64,000 nt of DNA, taken from assembly GCF_016097555.1 (NCBI RefSeq), contig NC_054706.1:78576557-78640556 (forward strand). Reading direction: 5' to 3'. Below, in pieces: positions 33,441-44,200 of the stretch (positions within the stretch are counted from its first letter, which is position 1; every line of letters starts with the position of its first letter). A program made the translations under genes and the position numbers. Origin of the DNA: Gigantopelta aegis (Eukaryota > Mollusca > Gastropoda > Neomphalida > Peltospiridae). The notes under the pieces were generated by a model. It was not told where the DNA came from and did not search any database. It saw only the letters and a list, made by a program, of their open reading frames with translations.

Positions 33441-34431
33441 TCTACTACGTCTTTCCCTGTTTTCGACTTGAGTGGTAGAACCCACACATACCTGGAGAAC
33501 AGGTCAATAATCACCATGAGGTATCTCACCCTGTCATTGTATTTAGCCAAACTGACCATATCCATCAGGTCGGATTGCCAGTGACTGTCTATACCTTCCA
33601 CAACATAGGTATTACGTCTTGCTTGATGTGTCATGGTATAGGTCTCTTGACCTTTCAACCATTTCTTAATACGTTATAGAGGAATTTTAAATTTCCCCTC
33701 TGCTTTGACAGCTTGATATAATTTAACAGGACTGGCATAACTCCCAGGATGTTTTACATCATAGTAAACAGACTTGAGGTACCGTTCCCACGAGACATGA
33801 TTCCCAACTGACCTATAGGTCATAACGTCATGCTATTTATAAACAACAAATTCAAAAGATACAACACAAAATTTATTGCAAAAAAAACAGAAATGTAGTA
33901 CACAAAAATGTATGACAAAACAGTTATGTCAAAAACATACAGGTGTCTCACACGTGTTTGAAAATATCTAATGTTACACATTGTTCACATGGGGACATCT
34001 TGGAGAGAGAGTGTAATGTTCCATCACTGGATCGTCCATCTTCTTCCATCGACAGGTGCATAGACCACAGCAGAAGCACATGATGGCATCGTGGGTTTCC
34101 AGTGTAGTAGAAACCGGCCTGGGCGAGTTCCTTGGGTTTTTGACGTAATTGTATGGGCCATCGAGCATACATCAGCATCCGGGCATATAAATGTCTCATT
34201 TGGGGATGATGACAGAACAAGTAACGTCTCGAATACAAGTCATTCTCTTCATAGGCTGCATGTGTAGCGTACTCACGACCTGCATCTGTGCATTCGTCGT
34301 CATCATAGTAGAAAACATCATTGTCAGGATCTGGTTCATGACCAGCATCCGTCTGATCTGTGGGTTTATCCACGAGTTCGCCATCTTCAGTTCTATCCCC
34401 AATTCCACGTGTAGCATCCATTTGATCTATA

Positions 34432-36055
34432 CTACTCAAAAGAATTCAAGGGTCAGACGATATTTTCGACATTATTTTCTGAATGTCAATTATATTAGCT
34501 AGACCATAATGTCACGCATGGTATTGTTCCATTTTGACGAAAGTGGGTCTAAGCAACCCATAAAAGAATTAAAATCCACTGTCATTGACACTGTCGACTA
34601 GTTCTAATGGTGAAAACATGCTTACATTTTCACGTAAATTAGGGCGAAAGCGAAAGGTCTGCTAAGTGCCAATAACTTGCTTTTTCACAAAGCGCTTCAT
34701 TTGCACGCTTTGCACGTGTATTCCATGTTCCCAATGCTGAATTTCCGTATAATTGGAGCTTGCGTTCCTGTACGGTGCACACTCCAAATTCGACAATGGT
34801 ACGACTTCAACTGACTATCGAAGATCGAGGAAGGGCTATTGCTTGGCTTCAGGATGGCAATACGCAAAGAAGTGTTGCTCTGAGACTTGGTGTCAGTCAG
34901 AGTGTTGTTGGCCGACTGTGGCAACGGTACCAAGCAACGAATTCTGTTCGAAATCGTCCACGTTCGGGAAGACCCCGAAGCACTACAAATAGAGAGGACC
35001 GCTACATCACCAATATGGCTGTACGTCAACGCACAACCACTGCACGCCGATTACGTGACAATCTGCGGACTGCGACTGGAACTTGAGTGTCTGATCAAAC
35101 CATACGCAATCGTCTGATCAAACCATACGCAATCGTCTGAGAGCCAATAATCTACGCTGCCGTCGCCAGGCTGTTCGACCACCACTCCTACCACGTCACA
35201 GAACGGCCAGACGTCACTGGTGTACGCTTCATCTGCGGTGGCAACGTGTTCAGTGGGGTCGAGTGATGTTCACTGATGAGTCCAGGTTTAGTCTCCAGTT
35301 CAACGACGGTCGGGTTCGTGTCTACAGACGTCCTGGGGAGCGCTTCGCTGACGTTAACGTTAGACAACGTCACCGGTTCGGTGGTGGCAGCGTCATGGTG
35401 TGGGGCGGCATCTCTATCCACCACAGGACCCCCCTCTATGTGGTGGATGGCAATCTGAATGGAATCCGCTATCTGAATGAGATTATCCGGCCGTTGGTTC
35501 TCCCAGGCCTTCAGCAGATTGGCGGCGGGGCAGTTCTGCAGGATGACAATGCCAGACCCCACCGCGCCAGGGTGGTAACGGACTTTCTCAGACAACAAGG
35601 TATCGCCAGGATGGATTGGCCAGCATATTCGCCTGACTTGGCCCCAATAGAGAACGCCTGGGACGAATTAGGCAGGAGAGTTCGGGATAACCATGCCCCT
35701 CCGGCCAACCTTCATGATCTGGGTCAACTTCTTATGGCAGAGTGGCAGGCCATTCCCAAGAGTTCTTCAGACGTCTGATCAACAGCATGAGGCAACGATG
35801 TGTCGAGTGTATTCGCGCCAGGGGTGGATTCACACACTATTAAACGAATGTTCTAATGTGTAAAATCCATGTTTGACAACCTTCAACTTTAACAGCATGT
35901 CATGTGACTTTCTTGTATACAGTGACGTTTATTTGTGGTTTTTTTGTAAATATGGAACAATAAATAAAAAATTTGGTGTAGTTTACATCATCAATCTAAT
36001 ACACTCTGAAACTTATTTGGTTATAAATTTTTGACCCTTAAATTCTTTTGAGTAG
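34432..36055 (+). mobile_element. Tc1/mariner transposon, family 1 copy 3, full length
   Basis: 24-bp inverted ends (ctactcaaaagaattcaag and aattcttttgagtag), TA on both sides, 1,624 bp. Inserted within the BIR-gene region of fossil 2. It is opposite in strand to copy 2, but with the same neighbouring gene sequence on one side. Confidence 0.94.
34796..35843 (+). pseudogene. Tc1-type DD34E transposase, family 1 copy 3, broken
   Basis: Begins MVRLQLTIEDRGRAIAW and runs through the helix-turn-helix to ATGT, where CGA has become TGA near 35,085. A 23-bp tandem duplication (tctgatcaaaccatacgcaa and three more bases) follows and shifts the frame. The catalytic part from FTDESRF through LQDDNARPH to APIENAWDEL is intact. 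One C lost near 35,757 (CATTCCCAAG) shifts the last 25 residues. All three catalytic residues are present. Confidence 0.9.
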
Positions 36056-36479
36056 TATATATAATGAGTACTCTTCTTTTCATCTTGTTTGGTAGTCACT
36101 CTTTTACATTTAATTGTATGTCTTTCTGAACATTTGCAGACCAAGGCGCCGTCCTCGTCGCTACTGCTGCTGCTACTACTAACACTGCTCGAATATTCTG
36201 ATGCCATTTTCTTCGTTCCAGATAGTGCAACAAGACACAAGAATGTCAGAATCATAAAACACGTCTGTTCTCTTAGCACAGTCACAAAGCAAATGAAGTG
36301 TAAACCACAAATCCATTATTTTATACCTTCGAGTTCATCCAAAATAAAATGTTTGTCACACTCGTTCACCACTGGTGACACTCGTTGGGGTTGCAGAAGG
36401 AGCACTGTATGAATCCCAGCTGGTTTTGGTGATCATCCTGCATGGCAAAAGGTATAACAGAATTCAGTTCCGGAACAGT

Positions 36480-36930
36480 CTTTTATAATTTCAAAACTGT
36501 TTTTCAGTTTCTTCCACTGAGGTAGAGATAGAAAAAAATCCTTTCTTCGAAGGCTTCACAGATTTCGTTTCATCACACCACCACCACTGACTCAGGTCCA
36601 CCCCCACATAGTTCTTATACATACTAGCATGAACATTGGCTCCAAGGTGTCTGAACAATGTTTCATCCTTCCCTTGTTTCAAGGCTGAAAACGTTTCCTC
36701 TATCTGACCCTTACATCCACACAGTTCAACCCACTGCTTTAGATTTAGAGTGATGTCTCGTTTGGTGGGGAATGTTTTCCCTGTATCATTTCCAAATCAT
36801 CTGATGTGTATTAACAGCTCCTGGTGCCATGGTTTGGCCATAACGTTACTTCCAATCTCTAGCTGACGTCGCGCTCTTTCACTCTGTCCGTGGCTCTGAC
36901 ATGAATTTGAATGTTTTGATGCCATCGTCT
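36480..36930 (-). pseudogene. Fossil 2: possible PC4-like gene, broken
   Basis: The visible part reads TLNLKQWVELCGCKGQIEE and YVGVDLSQWWWCDETKSVKP and ends with SKKGFF. The pattern hydrophobic-DLxQWW...KPxKKGxxL resembles the ssDNA-binding PC4/p15 fold (inference). The first Met (36,926) lies 72 bases downstream of a predicted minus-strand start site at 36,998. Broken, about one break in the N-terminal half. Confidence 0.4.
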
Positions 36931-36992
36931 TCTTTCAGAATATCTTTAAACTCCAAAGCGAAAATAGATCTCGTTCATAGAACTTTCGGCTA

Positions 36993-37029
36993 GCGAATGA
37001 CGCTACTAACAAAACAACCCCTTTTTATA
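36993..37029 (-). promoter_or_regulatory. Minus-strand core promoter (TATA + Inr)
   Basis: TATAAAAAG on the minus strand (37,029-37,021) and TCATTCGC with its A at 36,998, 31 bases downstream, the standard TATA-to-Inr spacing. The bases after the Inr (TAGCCGAAA) match the plus-strand promoter at 38,055. Confidence 0.65.
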
Positions 37030-37039
37030 TCCAAATACG

Positions 37040-37837
37040 AGCCTACATAGGTTAAGGCCAGTCGTAACTAGGCCAAGGACAGTAATTGGGAGGACAGTCC
37101 CAAGGACACAACAGGACTAGTTTAAGTAGGTCAGGGACACGGTTGTTCATGGAAGTCCGTCACACACCTGTGCCAAGGTCGTGCGCCTGCCTACCAGTCA
37201 CTGCCCCCTAGGTAGGTCAAAGCTAAGCCATGAGTCACACAACAAGTACGTCAAGGCTATGACTTACACCAAGGTCGCAGCCGTCAAGTACATCAAGGTC
37301 ACGGCCAAGGTCAGACTATGACACCACACCTATGACTCATACCAAGGTCAAGGTCACGGAGAAGTAGGTCATGACATCCGGCATGCCCCTATACTACTTA
37401 TGATGTCCAAATAGCTAGTCAGTATAATACTGACAGGATTATAACGGTCGTGTATACATGTCAGTCACAATGACACATTAAATTAAAAACCTATAATTAT
37501 GGTAGGAAATTAAAAGTAGTTGGTATCCTTTCGTTACACACTTGCCTCATTCCGTTGTGTTCAGTACACCAGTTGAGTATAGAACAAGGTAGACACCGAG
37601 GTGTACACGTAGACCAGTTGAGTATAGAACAAGGTAGACACCAAGGTGTACGTGTTCAAATAGTCTGAAATATATGTAATCTAGGTATAGAACAAGGTAG
37701 ACGCCGAGGTGTACACGTTACCAAAGAGTCTGCAATCTATGGTGTACACGTGTTCAAATAGTCTGAAATATATGTAAGTAGAGTGTAGAACAAGGTAGAC
37801 GCCGAGGTGTACACGTGAGTAGTACCCAGGCCTGTTG
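37040..37837. promoter_or_regulatory. Intergenic region with AGGTCA half-sites and inverted arms
   Basis: 37,070-37,375 is full of AGGTCA in extended form (caaggtca, tcaaggtcacgg), the half-site of nuclear receptors such as the NR5A/ERR groups (known motif). From 37,560 a repeat 'acaaggtagac...gaggtgtacacg' recurs about five times. The left array and the one after 37,838 are inverted relative to one another. Confidence 0.5.
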
Positions 37838-38045
37838 GGCCCCATGACCTACTTTCCGTGACCTTGACCTACTTTCCGTGACCTTGATGACATCACGTGA
37901 CCTCGTCCTACTGACCCAGCCCCTGACCTACTTAGACCGGCCCATGACCTACTTAGACCGGCCCCTGACCTACTTAGACCGGCCCCTGACCTACTTAGAC
38001 CGACCCCTGACCTACTTAGACCGACCCCTGACCTACTTAGACTGG
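37838..38045 (+). promoter_or_regulatory. TGACCT array, six copies at 21-bp spacing
   Basis: TGACCT starts at 37,924, 37,945, 37,966, 37,987, 38,008 and 38,029, each in the unit tgacctacttagaccggccc. Two more (tgaccttgacctactttccg) precede. The array ends 26 bp before the TATA box. Confidence 0.6.
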
Positions 38046-38054
38046 CACGAAGAG

Positions 38055-38090
38055 TATAAAAAGGCTAGATCCGGTTTCATTATCATTCGC
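38055..38090 (+). promoter_or_regulatory. Plus-strand core promoter (TATA + Inr)
   Basis: TATAAAAAG at 38,055-38,063 and TCATTCGC with its A at 38,085, exactly 30 bases on. Same initiator context (CGCTCGCCGAAA) as the divergent minus-strand promoter. Confidence 0.65.
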
Positions 38091-38234
38091 TCGCCGAAAA
38101 CTATTATTATTGGATCTACTACGTCATTGTTATTCGTTTGTGATATTTCGTCATTGTTAGAAGAAGATTCATTTGGATCATTGTGAGAGATTTTTGTCAC
38201 TGTTAGAAATCGACTGGATCAAGACTTGAAAATT
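38085..38234 (+). other. Predicted noncoding leader exon
   Basis: From the Inr to a consensus donor (aaaatt|gtaagt) the 150 bases contain no ATG. A possible acceptor (tttacgttcacag) lies at 38,533, seven bases before the N gap. It may be the first exon of the P4HA gene or of a gene hidden by the gap. Confidence 0.35.
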
Positions 38235-38540
38235 GTAAGTTAATTTTCTTATTCTGATTTAGTTTGAAGAACTATGTGTTTGCAGTGCTGGACAACGTTT
38301 AACAAATGGTACTTTTTGAAAATCGTTCTTTCTTCAAATAAATAACAATTGACATTGAAAGTGTTTCTAAACACGGAAGCAGTTGTTCTGTATGCGTCAT
38401 TCATTCTGACTGACGTCATTCAAAAATGATAGACAGAAAATAAATACTCTCACCCTGTGAGTCGTTGTCTTTATTAAGTCGTGTCATTTCACCTTTTTTT
38501 TAAATAAACCCTACCGTTTGTTTACGTTCACAGTAAGAAG
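38235..38540. other. Possible first intron, nothing else seen
   Basis: AT-rich, no coding frame or repeat. Ends at the assembly gap. Confidence 0.3.
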
Positions 38541-38740
38541 NNNNNNNNNNNNNNNNNNNNNNNNNNNNNNNNNNNNNNNNNNNNNNNNNNNNNNNNNNNN
38601 NNNNNNNNNNNNNNNNNNNNNNNNNNNNNNNNNNNNNNNNNNNNNNNNNNNNNNNNNNNNNNNNNNNNNNNNNNNNNNNNNNNNNNNNNNNNNNNNNNNN
38701 NNNNNNNNNNNNNNNNNNNNNNNNNNNNNNNNNNNNNNNN
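38541..38740. other. Assembly gap (200 N)
   Basis: Exactly 200 N, adjoining a minisatellite, so probably a repeat the assembler could not cross. Confidence 0.99.
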
Positions 38741-39350
38741 TGGGCTAATGCAGACATTAATGATACTGGAGCCGTGTGGGCTAATGCTGACATTAATGTT
38801 AATGGAGCCGTGTGGGCTAATGCAGACATTAATGATACTGGAGCCGTGTGGGCTAATACAGACATTAATGATAATGGAGCCGTGTGGGCTAATGCAGACA
38901 TTAATGATAATGGAGCCGTGTGGGCTAATACAGACATTAATGATAATGGAGCCGTGTGGGCTAATACAGACATTAATGATAATGGAGCCGTGTGGGCTAA
39001 TACAGACATTAATGATAATGGAGCCATGTGGGCTAATACAGATATTAATGATAATGGAGCCATGTGGGTTAATACAGACATTAATGATAATGGAGCCGTG
39101 TGGGTTAATACAGACATTAATGATAATGGAGCCATGTGGGTTAATACAGACATTAATGATAATGGAGCCATGTGGGTTAATACAGACATTAATGATAATG
39201 GAGCCATGTGGGTTAATACAGACATTAATGATAATAGAGCCATGTGGGTTAATACAGGTATTAATGATAATGGAGCCATGTGGGCCAATGCAGATATTAA
39301 TGCCTTATGGTCTATCAGGCTAATACAGACATCCATGTCTTATGGAGCCT
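38741..39350. repeat. 36-bp minisatellite, about 17 units
   Basis: Unit built from tgtgggctaatacagacatt and aatgataatggagcc. It is a multiple of three, so it is open in several frames on both strands; one reads NGAVWANTDIND repeats. No evidence shows any frame is translated. Decayed relatives continue at 40,540-41,150. Confidence 0.93.
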
Positions 39351-39363
39351 AGTGGGCTAAGCT

Positions 39364-40535
39364 AGATCACAGTAAAATTTGACATGAGTATGTGACAATG
39401 TTCTTACTATGGACTGACGGCAGTGGAGGCGTTTTCGTCACCAAACAGCGTCACACGAGGGTGCTGAAATCAGTACCTTGTGTGGCCACCAGCAGCAGCA
39501 ATCACTGCACGACATCTCCTTGGCATAGACTGAATGAGTCTTTGCATCCGAGCATGTGGAATCCTAGCCCATTCTTCCTGCAGTGCAGGTGACAATTGCG
39601 GAAGCATCTGAGGCTCCAGGTCACGCTGGCCTACACGTCTGTCCAGTTCGTCCCATAGATGTTCAGTGGGGTTGAGATCTGCCGATCTTGATGGCCATGG
39701 CAGCACATTAATGTTCTCATTCTGTAGGAAATGTTACACATGCCACATGTGGCCTGGCATTGTCCTGTTGAAAGAGTTCTCTCTGTCGATCCAAAATGGG
39801 AAGCATGTGACGGCAAAGAATTTCATCCCGGTAGTGCACAGCTGTCAGGTTGCCTTGTACAAACACAAGTTCACTTCTGCCGGTGTATGAGATGGCTCCC
39901 CACATCATGACACTCCCTCCACCGAATCTGACAGCTTGGGCGACGCAGTTGTTGGCAAAATGTTCATTGCGGCGTCTGTAAACAAGTTGTCGTCCATCAC
40001 GACGCTGGAGAAGGAAACGTGACTCATCGCTGAATCATACTCACTGCCAGTTTCCCAAGTTCCACCCCTGTACATTCGTGCACCAGTGAACACATAAATG
40101 TTGATGTTGACGTCGCAGGACGGGGCCAACATACGGTCTCCTAGCCTGTAAACCAGCTTCTCGAAGTCGGTTCCGAATGGTTTGTGCAGACACCCTTCTC
40201 AAACCAGGTATGCGTCCAGCAGTGTTCGTTGCTGTGGCAGTTCGGTGACGCAAGTGCAGAACCCAGATGTAGCGATCTTGTGCTGCAGTTGTTATGCGAG
40301 GTCTTCCACTTCTGGGCCAGTCTTCAGCTGATTGATACTGCTGGTACCTGTCCCAGAGACGTGAAATGGTACTCTGATGGACGTTCATGTGGTGTGCGAC
40401 TGCTGACTGTGATTCACCTAACTGGGTGCAATGTTTCGAACCGGCAGGCTTAGTCTTGGCATCTTGTAACTCGTCTATGTTGAAATGGAAATGAGGCATC
40501 ATTGCGAGCATTGCAGCTTTAAATACCCATCAGTG
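39364..40535 (-). mobile_element. Tc1/mariner, family 3 copy 2, without terminal repeats
   Basis: Matches 31,246-32,366 of the first copy but lacks both termini. It joins minisatellite sequence on either side, so the repeat array probably expanded or recombined across the element. Confidence 0.85.
39470..40460 (-). pseudogene. Tc1-type transposase, family 3 copy 2, broken
   Basis: Pieces in order: helix-turn-helix (VHQSTISRLWDRYQQYQSAE, GRPRITTAAQDRYIW), then FTGARMYRG, then GGSVMMWGAISYTG, FVQGNLTAVHYRDEIL, FQQDNARPH (second Asp kept), then SADLNPTEHLWDEL (Glu kept), ending AAAGGHTRY. Several frameshifts separate them, including a deletion near 39,732 and shifts near 39,905 and 40,045. It is closer to a working sequence at the catalytic residues than copy 1. 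Confidence 0.82.
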
Positions 40536-41160
40536 CTAATATCAATGTCACATGGAGTCTACAAATATTAATCCTTATGAGCAGAAATACAAACATTAAG
40601 AGTTTTCTCATATTGAATAATATACCAATTCGCATTGAGCATCTTTGGCATGTACAGAGCCATGTGGCCTAATACAAACATTAATGCCATGAGACACATT
40701 TTGGGCTAATACCAACATTAATGATACACAAAGCAGTTTCGACATGTGTAGACATTAGTCAAGTGGGCTAATACAGATATTAATGTATTTTTCATGCTGG
40801 GGTGTCGTTAAACATTCATTCATTCATTTATATATCAATTTTAATGCTGCATTGAGCCTCTTTGGCATGTACAGGTATTAGAGCCATATGAAGCATTGTC
40901 AGCATATGTATATAGACATTAGAGCCATGTGGACTAATACAGACATTAATGCTACGTGGAGCATTTTCGGCATGTGTAAACATCATGTGGACTAATACAG
41001 ACATTAATGCTACGTGGAGCATTTTCGGCATGTGTAGACATCATGTGGTCTAATACATACATTAGTGCCACATGGAGTATTTTCGGCATGTGTAGACATT
41101 AGAGCCATGTGGACTAATACCGACATTAATGCCACATGAAGCATCTTGGGCATCATGTAC
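40536..41160. repeat. Decayed minisatellite relatives
   Basis: Irregular repeats of 'ctaatacagacattaatgc' and 'gagcattttcggcatgtg' with a period of about 65-70 bp in the second half. Includes an (ATTC)n retroposon end at 40,783-40,829. No gene. Confidence 0.7.
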
Positions 41161-41205
41161 TAACATTTATGGCCAAGTTGGTGACGTCTCTTCACTCTTT
41201 GGTAG

Positions 41206-44200
41206 CTGAAGATTGCTACATACTTGGGAAATATGCCTACTACTCACAAGACTTCTACCACACGTATTTGTGGATGCAAGCCGCCCTTGGTAGAGAATTA
41301 CTCGAGCAGAACAAAACTGTGGCTCGGTCAGAGATCCTCGATTACTGTGCATACGCCACGTCTAGGGTAAGCCTGGTTGTTGAATGCCATGTGTAGCATG
41401 GATCCACCTAGAAACGTATGAGTGATGGAAGTAGCATGCCATTTCTTTTATGCTTCTTTTAAAGTCTTTATCAAAGTGAGATAGTATTTATAAGTGGTGC
41501 TGGACAACTGTGGGCAGAAGGAAGAAGTTTTATGTATTACTAATACATGCTAGTAACGGGTGGGAAGTAGCCCAGTGGTAAAGTGCTCGCTTGATGAGTG
41601 GTTGGTTTGGGATCGATTCCCATCGGTGAGCCCATTGGGTTATTTCTCATTCAAGCCAGTGCACCATGACTGGTATATCAAAGTCTGTGGTATGTGCTAT
41701 CTTGTCTGTGGGATGGTGCATATAAAAGATCCCTTGCTAGTAATGGAAATATGTAGCGGGTTTCCTCTCTAAGACTGTCAAAATTACCAAATATTTTATA
41801 TCCAATATCTGATGATTAATTAATCAGTGTGCTCTAGTGGTATCGTTAAACAAAACAAACTTAATGATAGTAACAGGGAGTATGTTGAATTCTGACCTAG
41901 CTCTGCTTGCCTCTATCGTAAACTAGAATTCGGGAAGTAATGTCATGTTATGATCACCTTTTTAATTAGTGGGTGGTTTTGGGTGGGGGTTTTTCACATG
42001 TAGTAAATTTCCTCTAGACAATTGCTACAACAATCACTTCCCTTGTCATTAATAATTACTACATCAGTTGGCACCAGCCAGTCACATTTCAGTTACACAA
42101 TCGTTTAGAATTATATTAAGAAGGATTTGAATTATAAGGACGATACACCTCTCTTGTGTTTATACTGGGATCTAGACCCTACAATGGCTAATTTAGCTTT
42201 AATAACTAGTTAAATTTTAATATCGTTTCTCTTTGTGAACATATGAAAACAAACATCAACCCAACATAATTTACGTCGTTTTAACCATCTGAACTGGAGG
42301 AATAATTAGTTAACATTTTCCCATACAGTCGATTATGGCTATTTATAATCAATCACCACATCAATAGAGCCAAACTTATATATACATTTTTTTATTTTAT
42401 TTTTTATTATTATTATAAAATTATTATTTTTTATTATAATCGATGATTGGAACATCACTAAGAAGCCGTACAGTTTAAATCTGTTTTACTGTGTACTTTG
42501 TATTCCCAGTGAGGAGTAAAAAGTTATATTCCTTCTTTTGATTAGTTTTCGCTTTACCATAGTTTGACACCCAATAGCCGATGTATTTTTCTTGCTGGGG
42601 TGTCATTAAACATTCATTCATTCCTTCATTCTTTTGATTTCACTTAAACTCTGCAAGGTGTCTTACAAAATACCTTTGCTAAACGTTCCAATCTTTGCGG
42701 GATCTAGCTCAGTTGGTTGAGTGGTCGTCTGAGGTGCTTGCATCACAGTATCAAACCACTTCTTTGAATCCATTCAACTCATTGGTTTTTTTCTCATTCC
42801 AACCAGTGCACCACAACTGGTTAAAGGCCGTGGTATGTGCTATCTTGTCTGTGGGAAAGTGCATATAAAAGATCCCTTGCTACAAATGGAAAAATATTAC
42901 GGGTTTGATCTCTAGGATTGTCAGAGTTACCAAATGTTTGACATCCAATAGCTGATCAATGCTTAATCAACTTAAACTTGATTAAAAACAAGGATGACAT
43001 TGTTATCCATATGTGCCATGATTGTGAGTCACTTTGTGTACATCACTACACAGCTGCAGATTACAAATTATGTCACTATTCAAGGCTGTTAACTCAATAG
43101 TATTAATCAAACGTTTTCTTTTTTTTGGAGGGGTGGTGTGGGGTGGGAGTTGGAGTGTAATTTTAACTTTACTTTATTACAAAGTTAACATTTAATGCTT
43201 ATCAGATTTTAAATTTGTTTTAATTTCTTTTTAGCAAGGAAATATACGCCACGCACTGAGTCTAACAAAGGAATGGTTATTGTTAGGTAAGTTAAAGTTT
43301 TTAGTTGCTGTTAATTACTAAACATTCTAATGGATATATTTTATGTGGCTTGTAGAGAGCGAGATAGCGAGAGATGGGGGCAGAGGAGGGAGGGAGAGGG
43401 GATGCGTCCTGCACAAAAAAGTTATCTAAATGAAATTAACTTCATGTTCTTTCATAGTTTAGAGGCTGATTAACAGACAAAGCATATACCCGGTATATAT
43501 ATATATTAGGATCTCTTGATTTTATCTAAGTTACTTTTTTTCCCCACAGACCCTAATCATGAACGAGCGAAAAACAACAAGCTGTATTATGAACGAATGA
43601 TCCTTGATGAAGAAAGGAGAGAAGGAAAACGCGGAGACGAAGAAATTCCCATCAAGAATGAGCGTCAGGTTGACGACTATCGGAAGTCAGTTGAATTCAC
43701 GTCCTATGAGGCGCTGTGTCGGGGGGAGGATATCATGGTACGGATATTAATTTGGTTGTCTAATTTTGGTCCTGGCTCTAATCTAGAATTGAAAAAGTAG
43801 AAGTGATTTCTCCCTTCCCAGAAGAAAGGGGAGAAGTTTGATGAAACATTAGGGCCTGGTTAGACAGAAAATAAATAGCCTTTAAATTCACTCAACACCC
43901 AACAACCAATGTTGTGTGGCCATAAAATATTTATTAGTAAGTAAACCTCAATGTGTGTATTATTATATCTTGGAATTTGAAAATTAAATAAAATTTTCTT
44001 ATTATTTTATAATGAAATAAAAGTATAATTTTCTTATTTTGGGTCTAACATCATTAGAGAGAACAAGTTAAAAAGAAGAGATTTTGGTGTTTTTAACACT
44101 ACTACTACATTGCATGTTCCGAAAATAGTAATGTCAAAAGTGTGGCACAAAGATGTCATAGATACGGTCAGTTCACGGCTCCATTCGGAGATTTTGTAAA

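Larger units (their letters stand above)
30935..33830 (-). pseudogene. Fossil 2: rve-type integrase, broken and interrupted
   Basis: The N-terminal region has KLYQAVKAEGKFKIP and IKKWLKGQETYTM. The core reads VEGIDSHWQSDLMDMVSLAK and LMVIIDLFSRYVWVLPLKSK, carrying the first Asp. FQSDSGSEYKN (second Asp) and HNHTKHRMLGQTPASV-like sequence follow, and the C-terminus reads DLYKLKDWGGDAIEGTFYG. A family-3 Tc1 element and a SINE with a 13-bp target duplication are inserted. About three further breaks. Confidence 0.75.
33950..36290 (-). pseudogene. Fossil 2: BIR (IAP-type) domain gene, split by a Tc1 element
   Basis: The C-terminal part has the BIR pattern: ARMLMYARWP, then PKELAQAGFYYTGN, then a Cys/Cys...His...Cys zinc site (CFCC...EHYTLSPRC). 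BIR domains of the inhibitor-of-apoptosis family bind caspases or their regulators (known). Upstream is an acidic, repetitive linker (DGELVDKPTDQTDAG, YYDDDECTDAG). The far N-terminal part beyond the Tc1 element has a Ser-rich run and a small Cys cluster (VCKCSERHTIKC). AATAAA follows the gene on the minus strand near 33,870. Broken, about one break besides the insertion. In a live element this would be a host-defence antagonist (inference). Confidence 0.7.
29800..37030 (-). mobile_element. Polinton-like virus-like element, fossil 2 (interrupted)
   Basis: A run of minus-strand genes: two short unrecognised genes, a small membrane protein, an rve integrase, a BIR-domain gene and a possible PC4-like gene. 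The integrase shares layout with fossil 1 (GIDSHWQSDLMDM core, KLKDWGGDAIEGTFYG C-terminus) but is clearly a different lineage. No polymerase or ATPase is seen here. Two Tc1 elements (31,164-32,584 and 34,432-36,055) and a SINE (33,057-33,440) are inserted in it. It is broken, with perhaps six to eight breaks besides the insertions, and looks older than fossil 1. The right edge may extend to the inverted promoter region at 37,000-37,400. Confidence 0.7.

Noticed and set aside
37878-38186. 102-residue frame with LTYLDRP repeats
   Set aside because: Arises from the 21-bp unit (7 codons). The region lies immediately upstream of and across a TATA/Inr promoter.
38500-39352. Repetitive proteins in several frames over the 36-bp minisatellite
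   Set aside because: Open in several frames on both strands because of unit length, and one runs through the N gap. No start context or paralogue support.
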